This document shows, piece after piece, positions 7,672-15,792 of a stretch of 42,899 nucleotides of DNA. A program made the translations under genes and the position numbers. The notes under the pieces are model-generated. The model was not told the origin of the DNA. It saw nothing but the letters and a program-made list of their open reading frames with translations, and ran no database searches. This DNA comes from Bacteroidota bacterium (lineage in GTDB: Bacteria > Bacteroidota > Bacteroidia > Bacteroidales > JAAUTT01). Numbering within the stretch: position 1 is the first letter of the stretch; each line of letters starts with the position of its first letter. The DNA lies in assembly GCA_023429135.1 (NCBI GenBank), contig JAEYWD010000072.1, positions 1 to 42,899 of the forward strand. The letters are read 5' to 3'.

Positions 7672-8784
7672 TCAGATTGTAAAAAATGATGTATACTCAG
7701 CCAGTTTTTCACTGTGAGTATCCACATTGTGCGCTGTATTAGCCAATTCTTCGGAAGAAGTTGCACTCATTTGTGACGAGTTATTGAGCTGCTGAATAGA
7801 TAAATTGATTTGAGAAGCCCCGGCATTTTGTTCCAGAGAAGCCATACTTATTTCGTTAATAAGCGTTCCCGATTTTTGGATCCGAGGAACAATTTCCTCG
7901 ATAATCTGGTTTGTTTCTCCTGTAATTGTCAAGCTTTGACGGGAAAGGTTCTGAATTTCCTCCGAAGCAATTTTACTCTTCTCAGCCAAACGGCGCACTT
8001 CTGTTGCAACCACAGCAAAACCCTTACCGTGATCTCCTGCCCTTGCCGCTTCTACAGCGGCATTCAGCGCCAGAATGTTGGTCTGGAAAGCAATATCATT
8101 TATGATGCTAATTTTTTCAGCTATGTTATTTACGGCTAACAGACTTTCTTCCGATTTTTGGAGGATAGCTTTAATCTGCTCTCCGATAATTTTCGATTCG
8201 TTCTCAGTTTCTTTCGCATTATTTGCGTTCTGCTGAATACTGGAGGCAATTTCTTCCATAGAAGCCGAAATCTCCTGGATAGCTGCGGCCTGGTTAGCAA
8301 TAATATGTGATAATTGCTGCGAGTTGTCGTTTATTTCTTTGCCGGCAACTTTCAATTCATTAGATACTCCAACAATGTTTCCAATGGAGCTTTTCATCTG
8401 ACCTGATAAATTCTTTACAGCATTCGAAATTCTGCCGAACTCGTTGTTTTCCTCCAGTTCTTTTTCATTTATTTCCACGGTGAGATCTCCTTGTGAAATC
8501 AAATCGAGCTTTTCAGAGATTTTTTGCAGTGGATTTTTAATAATTCTCAGCATAATGAAAAATGCTGCGAAGATTCCCGCCCAGCAAAATGGCAATCCCC
8601 ACCAGATATGATGAAGGCCCTTGGCTCCCAGAATAAAAGTCACCAACGGCATGGTTTCGAATATTATCAGCATTACCATTCCGATTTTAAAGATGATTGT
8701 TTTTTTAAACAACATCTTCATTGCAATCCAATAGATTGGGATAAGTCCAAGAAGGACCAATTCAAAAATTAAAGTGCTATCCAT
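7672..8784 (-). CDS. methyl-accepting chemotaxis-type transducer without a sensor domain
   Basis: A 370-residue protein with about three hydrophobic helices in the first 85 residues, a HAMP-like linker (NPLQKISEKLDLISQGDLTVEI) and a long coiled-coil signalling domain. The hairpin tip carries the invariant core (FQTNILALNAAVEAARAGD and GKGFAVVATEVRRLAEKS), which contacts CheA/CheW in known receptors. There is no extracytoplasmic ligand domain between the membrane helices, only short loops, so it may sense membrane or cytoplasmic state or serve a non-chemotactic Che-like pathway. No che or flagellar genes are in the window. It is followed by the shared hairpin at 7599-7635. Confidence 0.9.
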   Translation of the reverse strand: MDSTLIFELVLLGLIPIYWIAMKMLFKKTIIFKIGMVMLIIFETMPLVTFILGAKGLHHIWWGLPFCWAGIFAAFFIMLRIIKNPLQKISEKLDLISQGDLTVEINEKELEENNEFGRISNAVKNLSGQMKSSIGNIVGVSNELKVAGKEINDNSQQLSHIIANQAAAIQEISASMEEIASSIQQNANNAKETENESKIIGEQIKAILQKSEESLLAVNNIAEKISIINDIAFQTNILALNAAVEAARAGDHGKGFAVVATEVRRLAEKSKIASEEIQNLSRQSLTITGETNQIIEEIVPRIQKSGTLINEISMASLEQNAGASQINLSIQQLNNSSQMSATSSEELANTAHNVDTHSEKLAEYTSFFTI

Positions 8785-8966
8785 AACGATTTTAAAGTGA
8801 GATTTTGATTTTCGTTTTAATGTTCTATGAAGTTAATGCTTAGCATAACCGCAGAAGTAAGACTTTATACTTATTTTAAATCAACCTAAAGGATGATTTT
8901 GAGGTCATCCTTATTGCTGATCCATTTATAAATAAAATAAAAACGAATTCGGGCGAGAGGGATTAA

Positions 8967-9548
8967 TTAAACTTCTGCTAACTTTCTTATACGGCTGAGG
9001 GATTCGGGTTTTATGCCCAGGTAAGAGGCTATATATTTGAGAGGAATGCGTTGTGCCCATTGGGGATGATCTTTCAGAAAGTTCGAATACCGATATGGCG
9101 CCAATTGGTTCAATAATGCAGCTTCACGTTGCTCTTTATATAAAAATATCTGTTCAACATATAAGCGTCCAAATCTTTCCCAAACTTTATAATTGTCGAA
9201 CAGATAGTTGAGCTGTTCCCGCGTAATCTCCAGGATTTCACTTTTCTCAACTGCTGCAATATAAAACAGGGCAGGCTTATGACTCACAAAGCTGTAAAGT
9301 GAGCCGGTAAATTGGCCTTCGGTCTGAAAATCCTTACAGCGTTCTTCTCCATTCACAAAATGAAACATGCGGAAACAACCCTGACTTATATAATAGATTT
9401 TATGCGAAACTTGACCCTGGGAGAGCAGTAATTCATTCTTTTTAACCTGTCGCTGGCTAAATCGTGAATAAAATGCAGTCCATTCTTCAACTGTTGGATG
9501 AACAAACCGGTTTACTGTATTGTAAAAGTTCAGTTCCTGACCTTCCAT
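8967..9548 (-). CDS. Crp/Fnr-family regulator (Bacteroidetes short type)
   Basis: A 193-residue protein with an N-terminal cyclic-nucleotide-binding-like beta roll (LLLSQGQVSHKIYYISQGCFRMF, ending near residue 110), a connecting helix and a C-terminal helix-turn-helix (IPLKYIASYLGIKPESLSRI). The HTH pattern 'IASYLGI..ESLSRIRK' is typical of the many Bacteroidota Crp/Fnr relatives with no known effector. It lacks FNR-type cysteine clusters. It is transcribed away from the two small membrane proteins starting at 9703, with 154 bases between, so it may control them; that is an inference from arrangement only. Confidence 0.85.
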   Translation of the reverse strand: MEGQELNFYNTVNRFVHPTVEEWTAFYSRFSQRQVKKNELLLSQGQVSHKIYYISQGCFRMFHFVNGEERCKDFQTEGQFTGSLYSFVSHKPALFYIAAVEKSEILEITREQLNYLFDNYKVWERFGRLYVEQIFLYKEQREAALLNQLAPYRYSNFLKDHPQWAQRIPLKYIASYLGIKPESLSRIRKLAEV

Positions 9549-9673
9549 AACCTGATTTCTTATTTCTTCAAAACAAGTAATGCCATTAAAAGTTAAAACA
9601 GAAGTTACAGGTTAAAATTTTAACTAGTTGGCGTTTATTGATCTATGTTAAGCTAATCCGGTATTTCGACCAG

Positions 9674-9681
9674 TAATTTTG
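9674..9681 (+). promoter_or_regulatory. possible -7 box (TAnnTTTG) for the 9703 gene
   Basis: TAATTTTG fits the Bacteroidetes -7 consensus TAnnTTTG and sits 21 bases before the ATG at 9703. No well-placed TTTG element is visible upstream, so the call is weak. Confidence 0.3.
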
Positions 9682-9702
9682 TCAATATAAAAATTAAGCC
9701 AA

Positions 9703-10035
9703 ATGAAAATAATACACATTGCAGCTATGGAGCTGTTTACCATTTACATTCTGTGGAATGTAATCAGGATGTGGTTAAAAAAGCCACCCCTAAAGTATAA
9801 GATTATTCGGCTTTCGGCATTTATATTAGGCGGAGCAGGGATAGTTGCTGGTATTTACCTGTTTGTACACTATTACCATTTTCATTCTCCTTTGTGGCTG
9901 CAGGTAAAGTTTTTTCTGGTTGTTGTTTCCCTGTTAACGGGATTTATAGGGAGTATGAGGCAAAACAAATGGTTGCTTCTGGGCTCCTTTTTTATGAATG
10001 TGAGTGTAATTGTAATTGCAAATCTTAAATTTTAA
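9703..10035 (+). CDS. small four-helix membrane protein, function unknown
   Basis: A 110-residue protein that is almost entirely membrane helices (about 5-25, 37-58, 68-85, 90-108), with loops containing Lys/Arg on the presumed cytoplasmic side (RMWLKKPPLKYK). I do not recognise a named family. It precedes another small membrane protein by ten bases, so the two are almost certainly co-transcribed and may form a complex. Divergent from the Crp/Fnr-type regulator at 8967-9548. Confidence 0.7.
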   Translation: MKIIHIAAMELFTIYILWNVIRMWLKKPPLKYKIIRLSAFILGGAGIVAGIYLFVHYYHFHSPLWLQVKFFLVVVSLLTGFIGSMRQNKWLLLGSFFMNVSVIVIANLKF

Positions 10036-10045
10036 CTAAACTGGT

Positions 10046-10423
10046 ATGAAAAGAACAGAATTAAGTATTAAAGTATGGAGTATTTATCTATTCGTTTTAG
10101 GATTCTCAATGGTTATTATGCCATCGGCGACTGTTGGTATGTTTGGATATCTAAACACAGGAGAACTCTGGATGAGGTTCGTAGGTATACTGTCGGTTGT
10201 ACTTGCCATGTTTTACATGCAAATTGCGCGGTATCACCTCCATGAAATGTATACCTGGAAAATTGCCGGTCATATTTTCGGGATGGTATGCATGGTAAGC
10301 TTTTTGGCAAGTGGCATTGCCGACGGACGAATTGTAGGCACCATTACCATAGAACTACTTGCATGTTTATGGACTGCATTTGCATTAAAGGTCGATAAAA
10401 AGAAAGAGAAGGTTATAGCTTAG
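10046..10423 (+). CDS. small membrane protein, function unknown
   Basis: A 125-residue protein with about four hydrophobic helices and a short basic C-terminal tail (KVDKKKEKVIA). The first helix follows a start typical of small Bacteroidota inner-membrane proteins (MKRTELSIKVW). No catalytic motif is visible; the few His residues (ARYHLHEM, AGHIFG) are near helix ends. It lies ten bases after the 9703 gene and ends before the hairpin at 10436-10485. Confidence 0.7.
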   Translation: MKRTELSIKVWSIYLFVLGFSMVIMPSATVGMFGYLNTGELWMRFVGILSVVLAMFYMQIARYHLHEMYTWKIAGHIFGMVCMVSFLASGIADGRIVGTITIELLACLWTAFALKVDKKKEKVIA

Positions 10424-10435
10424 TTTAGGAAATCA

Positions 10436-10485
10436 AAGTTTCCTCCATTTCCAATGCATTGATAAAGTGGATCTGGAGGAAACTT
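10436..10485. terminator. hairpin between convergent genes
   Basis: AAGTTTCCTCC (10436-10446) and GGAGGAAACTT (10475-10485) make a perfect 11-bp stem with a 28-base loop. It lies between the small membrane protein (plus) ending at 10423 and the MFS gene (minus) ending at 10514. Probably a bidirectional terminator, although the loop is long. Confidence 0.6.
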
Positions 10486-10513
10486 CTGGTTTAGAACAGG
10501 CATAAAAATTCTC

Positions 10514-11683
10514 CTACCTTGAAATTCCGGTGTTCTGATAATAATAGGGGACTGTTTTCTGTCTGAAAAAGAAAAGTCCGGCCATCACTATTCCAGCACT
10601 GAGCAAAAACGTTACCGAAATGCTTACATATTCAGCCACATATCCCATAATTACCATCCCTGCTCCCATTCCAATATCCAGGCAGGTATAGAGTGTGGAA
10701 TTTGCAGCACCCCGCCGCATTGGATTGGCTAAATTATTAATCATGGCCTGGAAGATAGGAAATACAACCCCAATTCCAAATCCCATTATTAAAGCAGAAG
10801 CATAAAAACCGGCAGCATTTTTAAAAATAACGAGGGTTAAAAATCCCAATATCAGCAAACTTAAGCACACAGTAAGAATATTGAGTGGACCATGCTTATC
10901 GAAAGCTTTCCCCGATGTGAAGCGGGAAATACCAATTCCAACCGAAAAAACAAGGAAGAAAAGAGAGGTATTTTGAATACCTATCTCCTTGCCATATAAA
11001 GCTATAAACGACAACAAACCTCCGTAGGTCGACATGATAATTAGCAAATTCAGAGATGGCAGAACTGCTTTTCTGTCGAACAAATTATGAAGTGATAAAT
11101 TGACAGGCGCTCCCATTTTTAAACGTGGAAATTTCATCCACCACGCACATAGCAGACTTATAAGACTTACAATAATTCCTGCCGAGAACATAGCGGTGTA
11201 ACCAAACTTATGTTGAAGAAATATACCCAGCACAGGACCGGTTGACATTCCCAACGTGGTGGAAAGAGCAAAATAACCGATACCTTCTCCCCTCTTTTTA
11301 GCCGGAATAATATCGACTGCGATAGTCGAACCTGAGATGGTTGTTATTCCCCAGGTTAAGCCCTGAAGAAAGCGGAGGGCGATCAAAGCAACTATGCTTG
11401 CCGCAACAAGGTAACCACTGAAAAAAAGCGAATATAAAGCCAGTGAAAGAAGAAAAACAGTGCGGCGGCCAAACCTGTCAAGCGCAAAACCGCCAAAGGG
11501 CCTCACGAGAATAGAAGCAACTGTAAAAGCTGCAAGTACGATACCTACTTCATTTTTACCTGCATGCAGACTGGTTACCAGGTAAACCGGTAAAGTGGAG
11601 ATAATGGCATAATAAGTAATACACATTAAAAAATTGGAAGCAGTGAGTAAAATAAAATTTCTGCTCCATATTTTGGTTTTCAT
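10514..11683 (-). CDS. MFS drug/sugar efflux-type transporter
   Basis: About 389 residues with twelve hydrophobic helices and the MFS loop 2-3 signature (RPFGGFALDRFGRR), plus a matching block in the second half (SRFTSGKAFDKHGP). I start at ATG 11683 (MKTKIWSRNF), where the first membrane helix begins. An upstream ATG at 11800 would add 39 polar residues with no family counterpart. The overall look is of the arabinose-efflux/Bcr-like drug:H+ antiporter type, with YfcJ-like RFLQGLTWG and GAANSTLYTCLDIGMG segments. Substrate unknown. The acidic gene at 11814-12086 lies 130 bases upstream on the same strand. Confidence 0.85.
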   Translation of the reverse strand: MKTKIWSRNFILLTASNFLMCITYYAIISTLPVYLVTSLHAGKNEVGIVLAAFTVASILVRPFGGFALDRFGRRTVFLLSLALYSLFFSGYLVAASIVALIALRFLQGLTWGITTISGSTIAVDIIPAKKRGEGIGYFALSTTLGMSTGPVLGIFLQHKFGYTAMFSAGIIVSLISLLCAWWMKFPRLKMGAPVNLSLHNLFDRKAVLPSLNLLIIMSTYGGLLSFIALYGKEIGIQNTSLFFLVFSVGIGISRFTSGKAFDKHGPLNILTVCLSLLILGFLTLVIFKNAAGFYASALIMGFGIGVVFPIFQAMINNLANPMRRGAANSTLYTCLDIGMGAGMVIMGYVAEYVSISVTFLLSAGIVMAGLFFFRQKTVPYYYQNTGISR

Positions 11684-11813
11684 GGTTCCAGGTGATGGAA
11701 TAAAATGCGAAGATAGGCTTTTCGGGTGAAAAATGTTTCTCTCCATAGAGTACCTCATAAAAACGGCCGTAAATTCATGTTTACAGCCGCTTTCTAACAT
11801 CGCCTTTGAAATT

Positions 11814-12086
11814 TTATCCCTGAATCATTCCGGCACCATCAGGATCTAATTTATCAGGATTACCAGAGAACTCAACCTTGAGTTCTTCTTCAATTACTTC
11901 AATGTCATCGGGATCCTGATCAAAAACTTCAGATAGATATTCAATCAGATCATCATCATCTTCAAAAAGGTTTTCTGTATCAATCTTTTTGGTAATGTCT
12001 TTATTACCTGTTTTTATTTTTTCAACATAGAAACCCTCGTCTTCGTCGGCATCCACATATCTTTTAGTAACATAATATTCTTTCAT
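11814..12086 (-). CDS. small strongly acidic hypothetical protein
   Basis: A 90-residue protein in which about a third of residues are Asp or Glu, with runs such as DADEDEG, EDDDDLIEYL and DQDPDDIEVIEEE. There is no signal peptide or membrane helix. Its N-terminus (MKEYYVTKRYVD) looks like a short beta hairpin. Acidic proteins of this kind can be metal- or protein-binding, but nothing specific is visible. It is transcribed towards the MFS gene, from which 130 bases separate it. Confidence 0.65.
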   Translation of the reverse strand: MKEYYVTKRYVDADEDEGFYVEKIKTGNKDITKKIDTENLFEDDDDLIEYLSEVFDQDPDDIEVIEEELKVEFSGNPDKLDPDGAGMIQG

Positions 12087-12269
12087 GTTTATATATTTTA
12101 GAGTTTCCGAAAGGTTTTCAATTCATGATCCTAACTTGTAACCGGGTATTTTTCAGGTTTTTGGTGAAGAATCCTTGTGAATAGTGAATAAGAACGGGAA
12201 AAATCAGGGACAAAGAGAGGAATTTATTACCATTTGCGGCGGTACCCTGAGAGAATATTTTCGTTTTAC

Positions 12270-12300
12270 TTGACAATTTTCCTCAAATCCATTAAGTTTA
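12270..12300 (+). promoter_or_regulatory. candidate Bacteroidetes-type promoter for the propeller lipoprotein
   Basis: TTG at 12270-12272, a 20-base spacer, then TAAGTTTA at 12293-12300 approximates the -33 TTTG / -7 TAnnTTTG arrangement. It lies 38 bases before the ATG at 12339. The last base of the -7 box is A rather than G. Confidence 0.4.
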
Positions 12301-12338
12301 TCTGAAAAACCACCTATAAACAACTACAAACTGCCGTT

Positions 12339-13403
12339 ATGAGGATGATTAAAAACTTAACAATCACAGGAATGTGGCTTCTGTTTTTTAACTCATGTAC
12401 TGAAACAGAAACAAGCGTCGTAACTCAACCGGACAGCCTGATTAAAAAAGAAGATACTTTAAAAATTTATTACCCTGAAATTCGTTTCGATGTTTCAAAA
12501 CGAATGCTTGAAGGCAAACATATTGATTGTATTGAGCCTAATTACAAGGGGAATACCTGGATAGCTTCCGGAAAGGAACTTTATCATTTTAAAGGAGTTG
12601 AAGAAAAGATGTATAAACTTGATTTTTCAATTCTTGACATTTCCATTGCAGGCGATGAAACATTATGGATAGGCACCGATGGCGGAGGCTTAGGACATCT
12701 TACAAAAGAAGGAATCTCATGGTTTACAAAAGCTAATTCTGACTTACCCAGGGATTACATTCGCTGCGTTGAAGTGGGATTAGATGGCCGCGTTTGGTTC
12801 TCGAGCTGCGCGTTCGACCTTGGAGGATTGGTGATGTACGATGGTGAAAAATTTAACGTATTCACTCCAATGAATTCGCCTTTAAATCAACATGTTATTA
12901 CCGATATTACCTTCGATCACAATGGCTACCTGTATGTAACCACCTCAGGGAAAGTAAATCAAACGAATGTTTACAAAATGAGAAAAGACATCTGGCAGTG
13001 CTTAGGAAATGAGAGCGGGACTTTTTACTGGAGTAATAAGTTTTCAGCAGGTCCGGGGGGAATTTTATACCTTTTCGAAGACTTTTCCCTATCCTCCTCG
13101 GGCACAAACTCAAACACTCTTTATGAATACCGGAACAATTCCTGGAGCAAACTTGCGGCGGATTTTATGAGTTCAAGATTTACATTCATCACAGCAATGA
13201 AGTCCGATCGACGAAATTACTGCTGGGTCTCCAGTATCAAAAGTTCTTCTTATATTCTGCATGTTTACAATGGCACATCCTGGACTCAGGCACCCGAAAA
13301 CTTAACACTTGGCGATAAAATCACAACCATTCAAACCGATAATAATAACAATGTCTGGATTGGCACTGATAAAAACGGAGTGTTTATTTTAAATCAACTA
13401 TAA
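12339..13403 (+). CDS. beta-propeller lipoprotein (two-component regulator propeller type)
   Basis: A 354-residue lipoprotein: short signal with lipobox FNSC (Cys20), then about six blade-like repeats of the pattern (N/G)-x-x-W-I-(G/S)-T-x-x-G. Examples are NTWIASGKELYHF, ETLWIGTDGGGLGHL, GRVWFSSCAFDLGG, NYCWVSS and NNVWIGTDKNGVFIL. This is the Reg_prop type found in the periplasmic sensor part of Bacteroidota hybrid two-component systems, here as a free lipid-anchored protein. Eighty bases downstream on the same strand is a soluble PAS histidine kinase, which might share a transcript. A direct sensing partnership is speculative because the kinase has no membrane segment. Confidence 0.82.
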   Translation: MRMIKNLTITGMWLLFFNSCTETETSVVTQPDSLIKKEDTLKIYYPEIRFDVSKRMLEGKHIDCIEPNYKGNTWIASGKELYHFKGVEEKMYKLDFSILDISIAGDETLWIGTDGGGLGHLTKEGISWFTKANSDLPRDYIRCVEVGLDGRVWFSSCAFDLGGLVMYDGEKFNVFTPMNSPLNQHVITDITFDHNGYLYVTTSGKVNQTNVYKMRKDIWQCLGNESGTFYWSNKFSAGPGGILYLFEDFSLSSSGTNSNTLYEYRNNSWSKLAADFMSSRFTFITAMKSDRRNYCWVSSIKSSSYILHVYNGTSWTQAPENLTLGDKITTIQTDNNNNVWIGTDKNGVFILNQL

Positions 13404-13482
13404 ATTTCAAATCCATTATCACCTTTTTATTGTAAATTTATAAGGTACACCTGAATTTTTAATCACCAGACAAAACGTTATT

Positions 13483-14652
13483 ATGCAAAATGATTATTTT
13501 GAATTAAAAAAGAAAATAAAAGATCTTGAAGAAGAAAATACGGTTTTAAAAAAACAACAAATTGAAATAAATAAAGCTAAAGAGTTATATCTGAAAATAT
13601 TTGAAGATTTTCCGGCATTGATCTGGCGTTCACGATTAGATAAGCTGTGCGATTACTTCAACAAAACCTGGCTTGATTTTACCGGACGTAGTTTTGAACA
13701 GGAATTTGGCTACGGTTGGGCCGAAGGAGTACATCCTGATGATTTCGATTTCTGTGTTCAGATTTACGTAAATGCCTTTGATAAACACGAAGCTTTTTTA
13801 ATGGAGTACCGATTAAAAAATGAAGCTGGAGAATATCGCTGGATCAGAGACTTTGGACGTCCTTTTTACGATCTTGACAATACATTTTTGGGATATATTG
13901 GTTCGTGCTACGATATTACCGAAATTAAAAACAACGAACTAAAACTTATCGAATTAAATGCCACAAAAGATAAATTCTTCTCGATAATCGCCCACGATTT
14001 ACGAAACCCTTTTAACCATATTCTAGGTAATGTAGAACTGTTAATTGAGAATTACGATGAACTTGACGATTGTAAGAGAAAGCAATTTGTTGAAAAAGTA
14101 TATTCATCATCAAAAAATGCCTTCAACTTGTTAGAAAACCTTCTGGAATGGTCCAGGACACAATCAAACACCATCGCATTCAAGCCCGAACCTGTTAATT
14201 TATTATATATTTGTAACGAGGTAACCGAAAATCTAGCCCCTCTGGCAGCAGCGAAAAATATACAAGTTGGCATTGTTGCAGTGCCTATTGTAAATCTGTA
14301 TTCTGATCTTAATATGATTAAGACAGTTTTGCGGAACTTAGTTTCCAACGCTATAAAATACACTAATCAAAATGGAAATATTGATATTTCTGCTGAAATC
14401 TGTGAAAATAATGTGACCATTACTGTTTCGGACAATGGGGTTGGAATTGATCCAAGACATATGAACCATCTGTTCGATATTCAGGATAAAATGCCCAGGA
14501 AAGGAACTGCAGGCGAAAAAGGAACAGGCCTAGGATTAATCATCTGTAAAGAATTTATCGAAAAACATAAAGGTAAAATTTGGGTCGAAAGTGAACCAGG
14601 AAGGGGAAGTAATTTTAAATTTACAATTCCTTTAAGTGTAACTAAAATTTGA
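13483..14652 (+). CDS. soluble PAS sensor histidine kinase
   Basis: A 389-residue kinase with no membrane helix. Residues 1-35 are a coiled coil; a PAS_3-type domain follows (about 36-150, with HPDDF and a YRLKNEAGEYRWI strand ending in DITEIK). HisKA has the H-box AHDLRNP with His171. HATPase_c has the N-box NLVSNAIKYTN (about 285), DNGVGID (317-323) and GTGLGL (347-352), so it should be active. No response regulator is adjacent. It follows the propeller lipoprotein by 80 bases. The signal is unknown. Confidence 0.92.
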   Translation: MQNDYFELKKKIKDLEEENTVLKKQQIEINKAKELYLKIFEDFPALIWRSRLDKLCDYFNKTWLDFTGRSFEQEFGYGWAEGVHPDDFDFCVQIYVNAFDKHEAFLMEYRLKNEAGEYRWIRDFGRPFYDLDNTFLGYIGSCYDITEIKNNELKLIELNATKDKFFSIIAHDLRNPFNHILGNVELLIENYDELDDCKRKQFVEKVYSSSKNAFNLLENLLEWSRTQSNTIAFKPEPVNLLYICNEVTENLAPLAAAKNIQVGIVAVPIVNLYSDLNMIKTVLRNLVSNAIKYTNQNGNIDISAEICENNVTITVSDNGVGIDPRHMNHLFDIQDKMPRKGTAGEKGTGLGLIICKEFIEKHKGKIWVESEPGRGSNFKFTIPLSVTKI

Positions 14653-14665
14653 AATAGCATTTAAT

Positions 14666-14812
14666 ATGGAGGAAAACCATTCTAATGATTTTTTCTGGAA
14701 TTTTTTGAATAAAAACTCAAATCTTTATGGGAAGGGTTTCTGCAACAAAAATCGGAATGAAGCAATATTTGAAATTGAAAATATTATCAACCGTTTTGGC
14801 TATAATCACTAA
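14666..14812 (+). CDS. possible 48-residue small protein
   Basis: An ATG 13 bases after the kinase stop opens a 48-residue frame (MEENHSNDFFWNF to NRFGYNH) ending at TAA 14810. It is rich in Asn and aromatic residues, with no signal peptide. The tight spacing after the kinase is the only support. It may be a chance frame in the 214-base gap before the hydrolase gene. Confidence 0.25.
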   Translation: MEENHSNDFFWNFLNKNSNLYGKGFCNKNRNEAIFEIENIINRFGYNH

Positions 14813-14866
14813 CGCTTTCCCTTTAAAATCTTACTTTAGCAACATTATTTCAGCTAAAATGATTTT

Positions 14867-15691
14867 ATGAAAACCATACTAATTACCTTTTTTGTCCTGG
14901 CAATGGAAAGTATCACCTCTTTTGCTCAGGATCTGCAATATCAAACAGATAAAAACATTCCTTATTACGACAACACGAAGTCCGGGAATGAATATATAAA
15001 AGAAAGATGTCTGCTGGATATCTATTATCCGAAAAAAAGCAAAAGTTTTGCCACAATCATCTGGTTTCATGGAGGAGGATTAACATCTGGCGAAAAAGAA
15101 ATTCCGCAGGCTTTAAAAGATAAGGGTTTATGCATAGTGGCTCCCAATTACAGGCTTGCTCCCAGAGCCAAATCGCCCGAATTTATCGAAGACGCTGCTG
15201 CTGCGGTGGCCTGGGTATTCAACAATATTCAAAAATATGGAGGCGATCCGTCGCTTATTTTCCTTTCAGGGCATTCGGCCGGAGGATATCTTGATTTAAT
15301 GGTCGGATTGGATAAAAAATGGCTGAAAGCTCACAATATAGATGCAAACCGCATTGCAGGACTGATACCCTTAAGTCCGCAGGTTATTACGCACTTCACC
15401 ATCCGCAAAGAGCGCGGTATACCAGATAAACAACCCATTATCGACGAATTAGCCCCCCTTTATCACGTGCGTGCCGATGCTCCTATGCTTCTTCTTATTA
15501 CCGGCGACAGGGAAATGGAAATGCTGGGCCGCTACGAAGAAAATGCCTACCTGACTCGTATGATGAAAATTACAGGTCATAAAGATACAAGACTGTTTGA
15601 ACTTCAGGGATTTGGCCACAATATGACAGAGCCAGCTTTTCCTTTATTGATAAGGGAGGTTGGGAATAAAGTCAAGCTTCTCAAGGAATAA
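14867..15691 (+). CDS. secreted alpha/beta hydrolase (carboxylesterase-like)
   Basis: A 274-residue protein with an N-terminal signal peptide (about 1-20, ending SFAQ), so it is probably periplasmic. The oxyanion motif HGGG is at 68-71 and the nucleophile elbow GHSAGG carries Ser137. A candidate triad is completed by Asp214 (ITGDRE) and His251 (GFGHNM). The HGGG plus GHSAGG pattern is that of hormone-sensitive-lipase/BD-FAE-like esterases, which cleave short acyl or feruloyl esters. The substrate cannot be deduced. It ends near a strong shared hairpin (15732-15779) that separates it from the convergent peptidase gene. Confidence 0.85.
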   Translation: MKTILITFFVLAMESITSFAQDLQYQTDKNIPYYDNTKSGNEYIKERCLLDIYYPKKSKSFATIIWFHGGGLTSGEKEIPQALKDKGLCIVAPNYRLAPRAKSPEFIEDAAAAVAWVFNNIQKYGGDPSLIFLSGHSAGGYLDLMVGLDKKWLKAHNIDANRIAGLIPLSPQVITHFTIRKERGIPDKQPIIDELAPLYHVRADAPMLLLITGDREMEMLGRYEENAYLTRMMKITGHKDTRLFELQGFGHNMTEPAFPLLIREVGNKVKLLKE

Positions 15692-15731
15692 AGAATTGAT
15701 AATAAAAATACTGTCAAGTAAACAAAAAGTA

Positions 15732-15779
15732 AAATGCAAACGAGTGAGTCCTAAATTGAGAACTCACTCGTTTGCATTT
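15732..15779. terminator. strong bidirectional terminator hairpin
   Basis: An 18-bp perfect stem: 15732-15749 (AAATGCAAACGAGTGAGT) pairs with 15762-15779, loop of 12 bases. Located between the convergent hydrolase and peptidase genes; the A/T-rich stem ends give a U-rich 3' side on both strands. Confidence 0.85.
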
Positions 15780-15792
15780 ATAATCCAAATAA

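Noticed and set aside
11684..11800. N-terminal extension of the MFS protein
   Set aside because: The added 39 residues are polar with no family counterpart, and a good ATG lies just before the first membrane helix.
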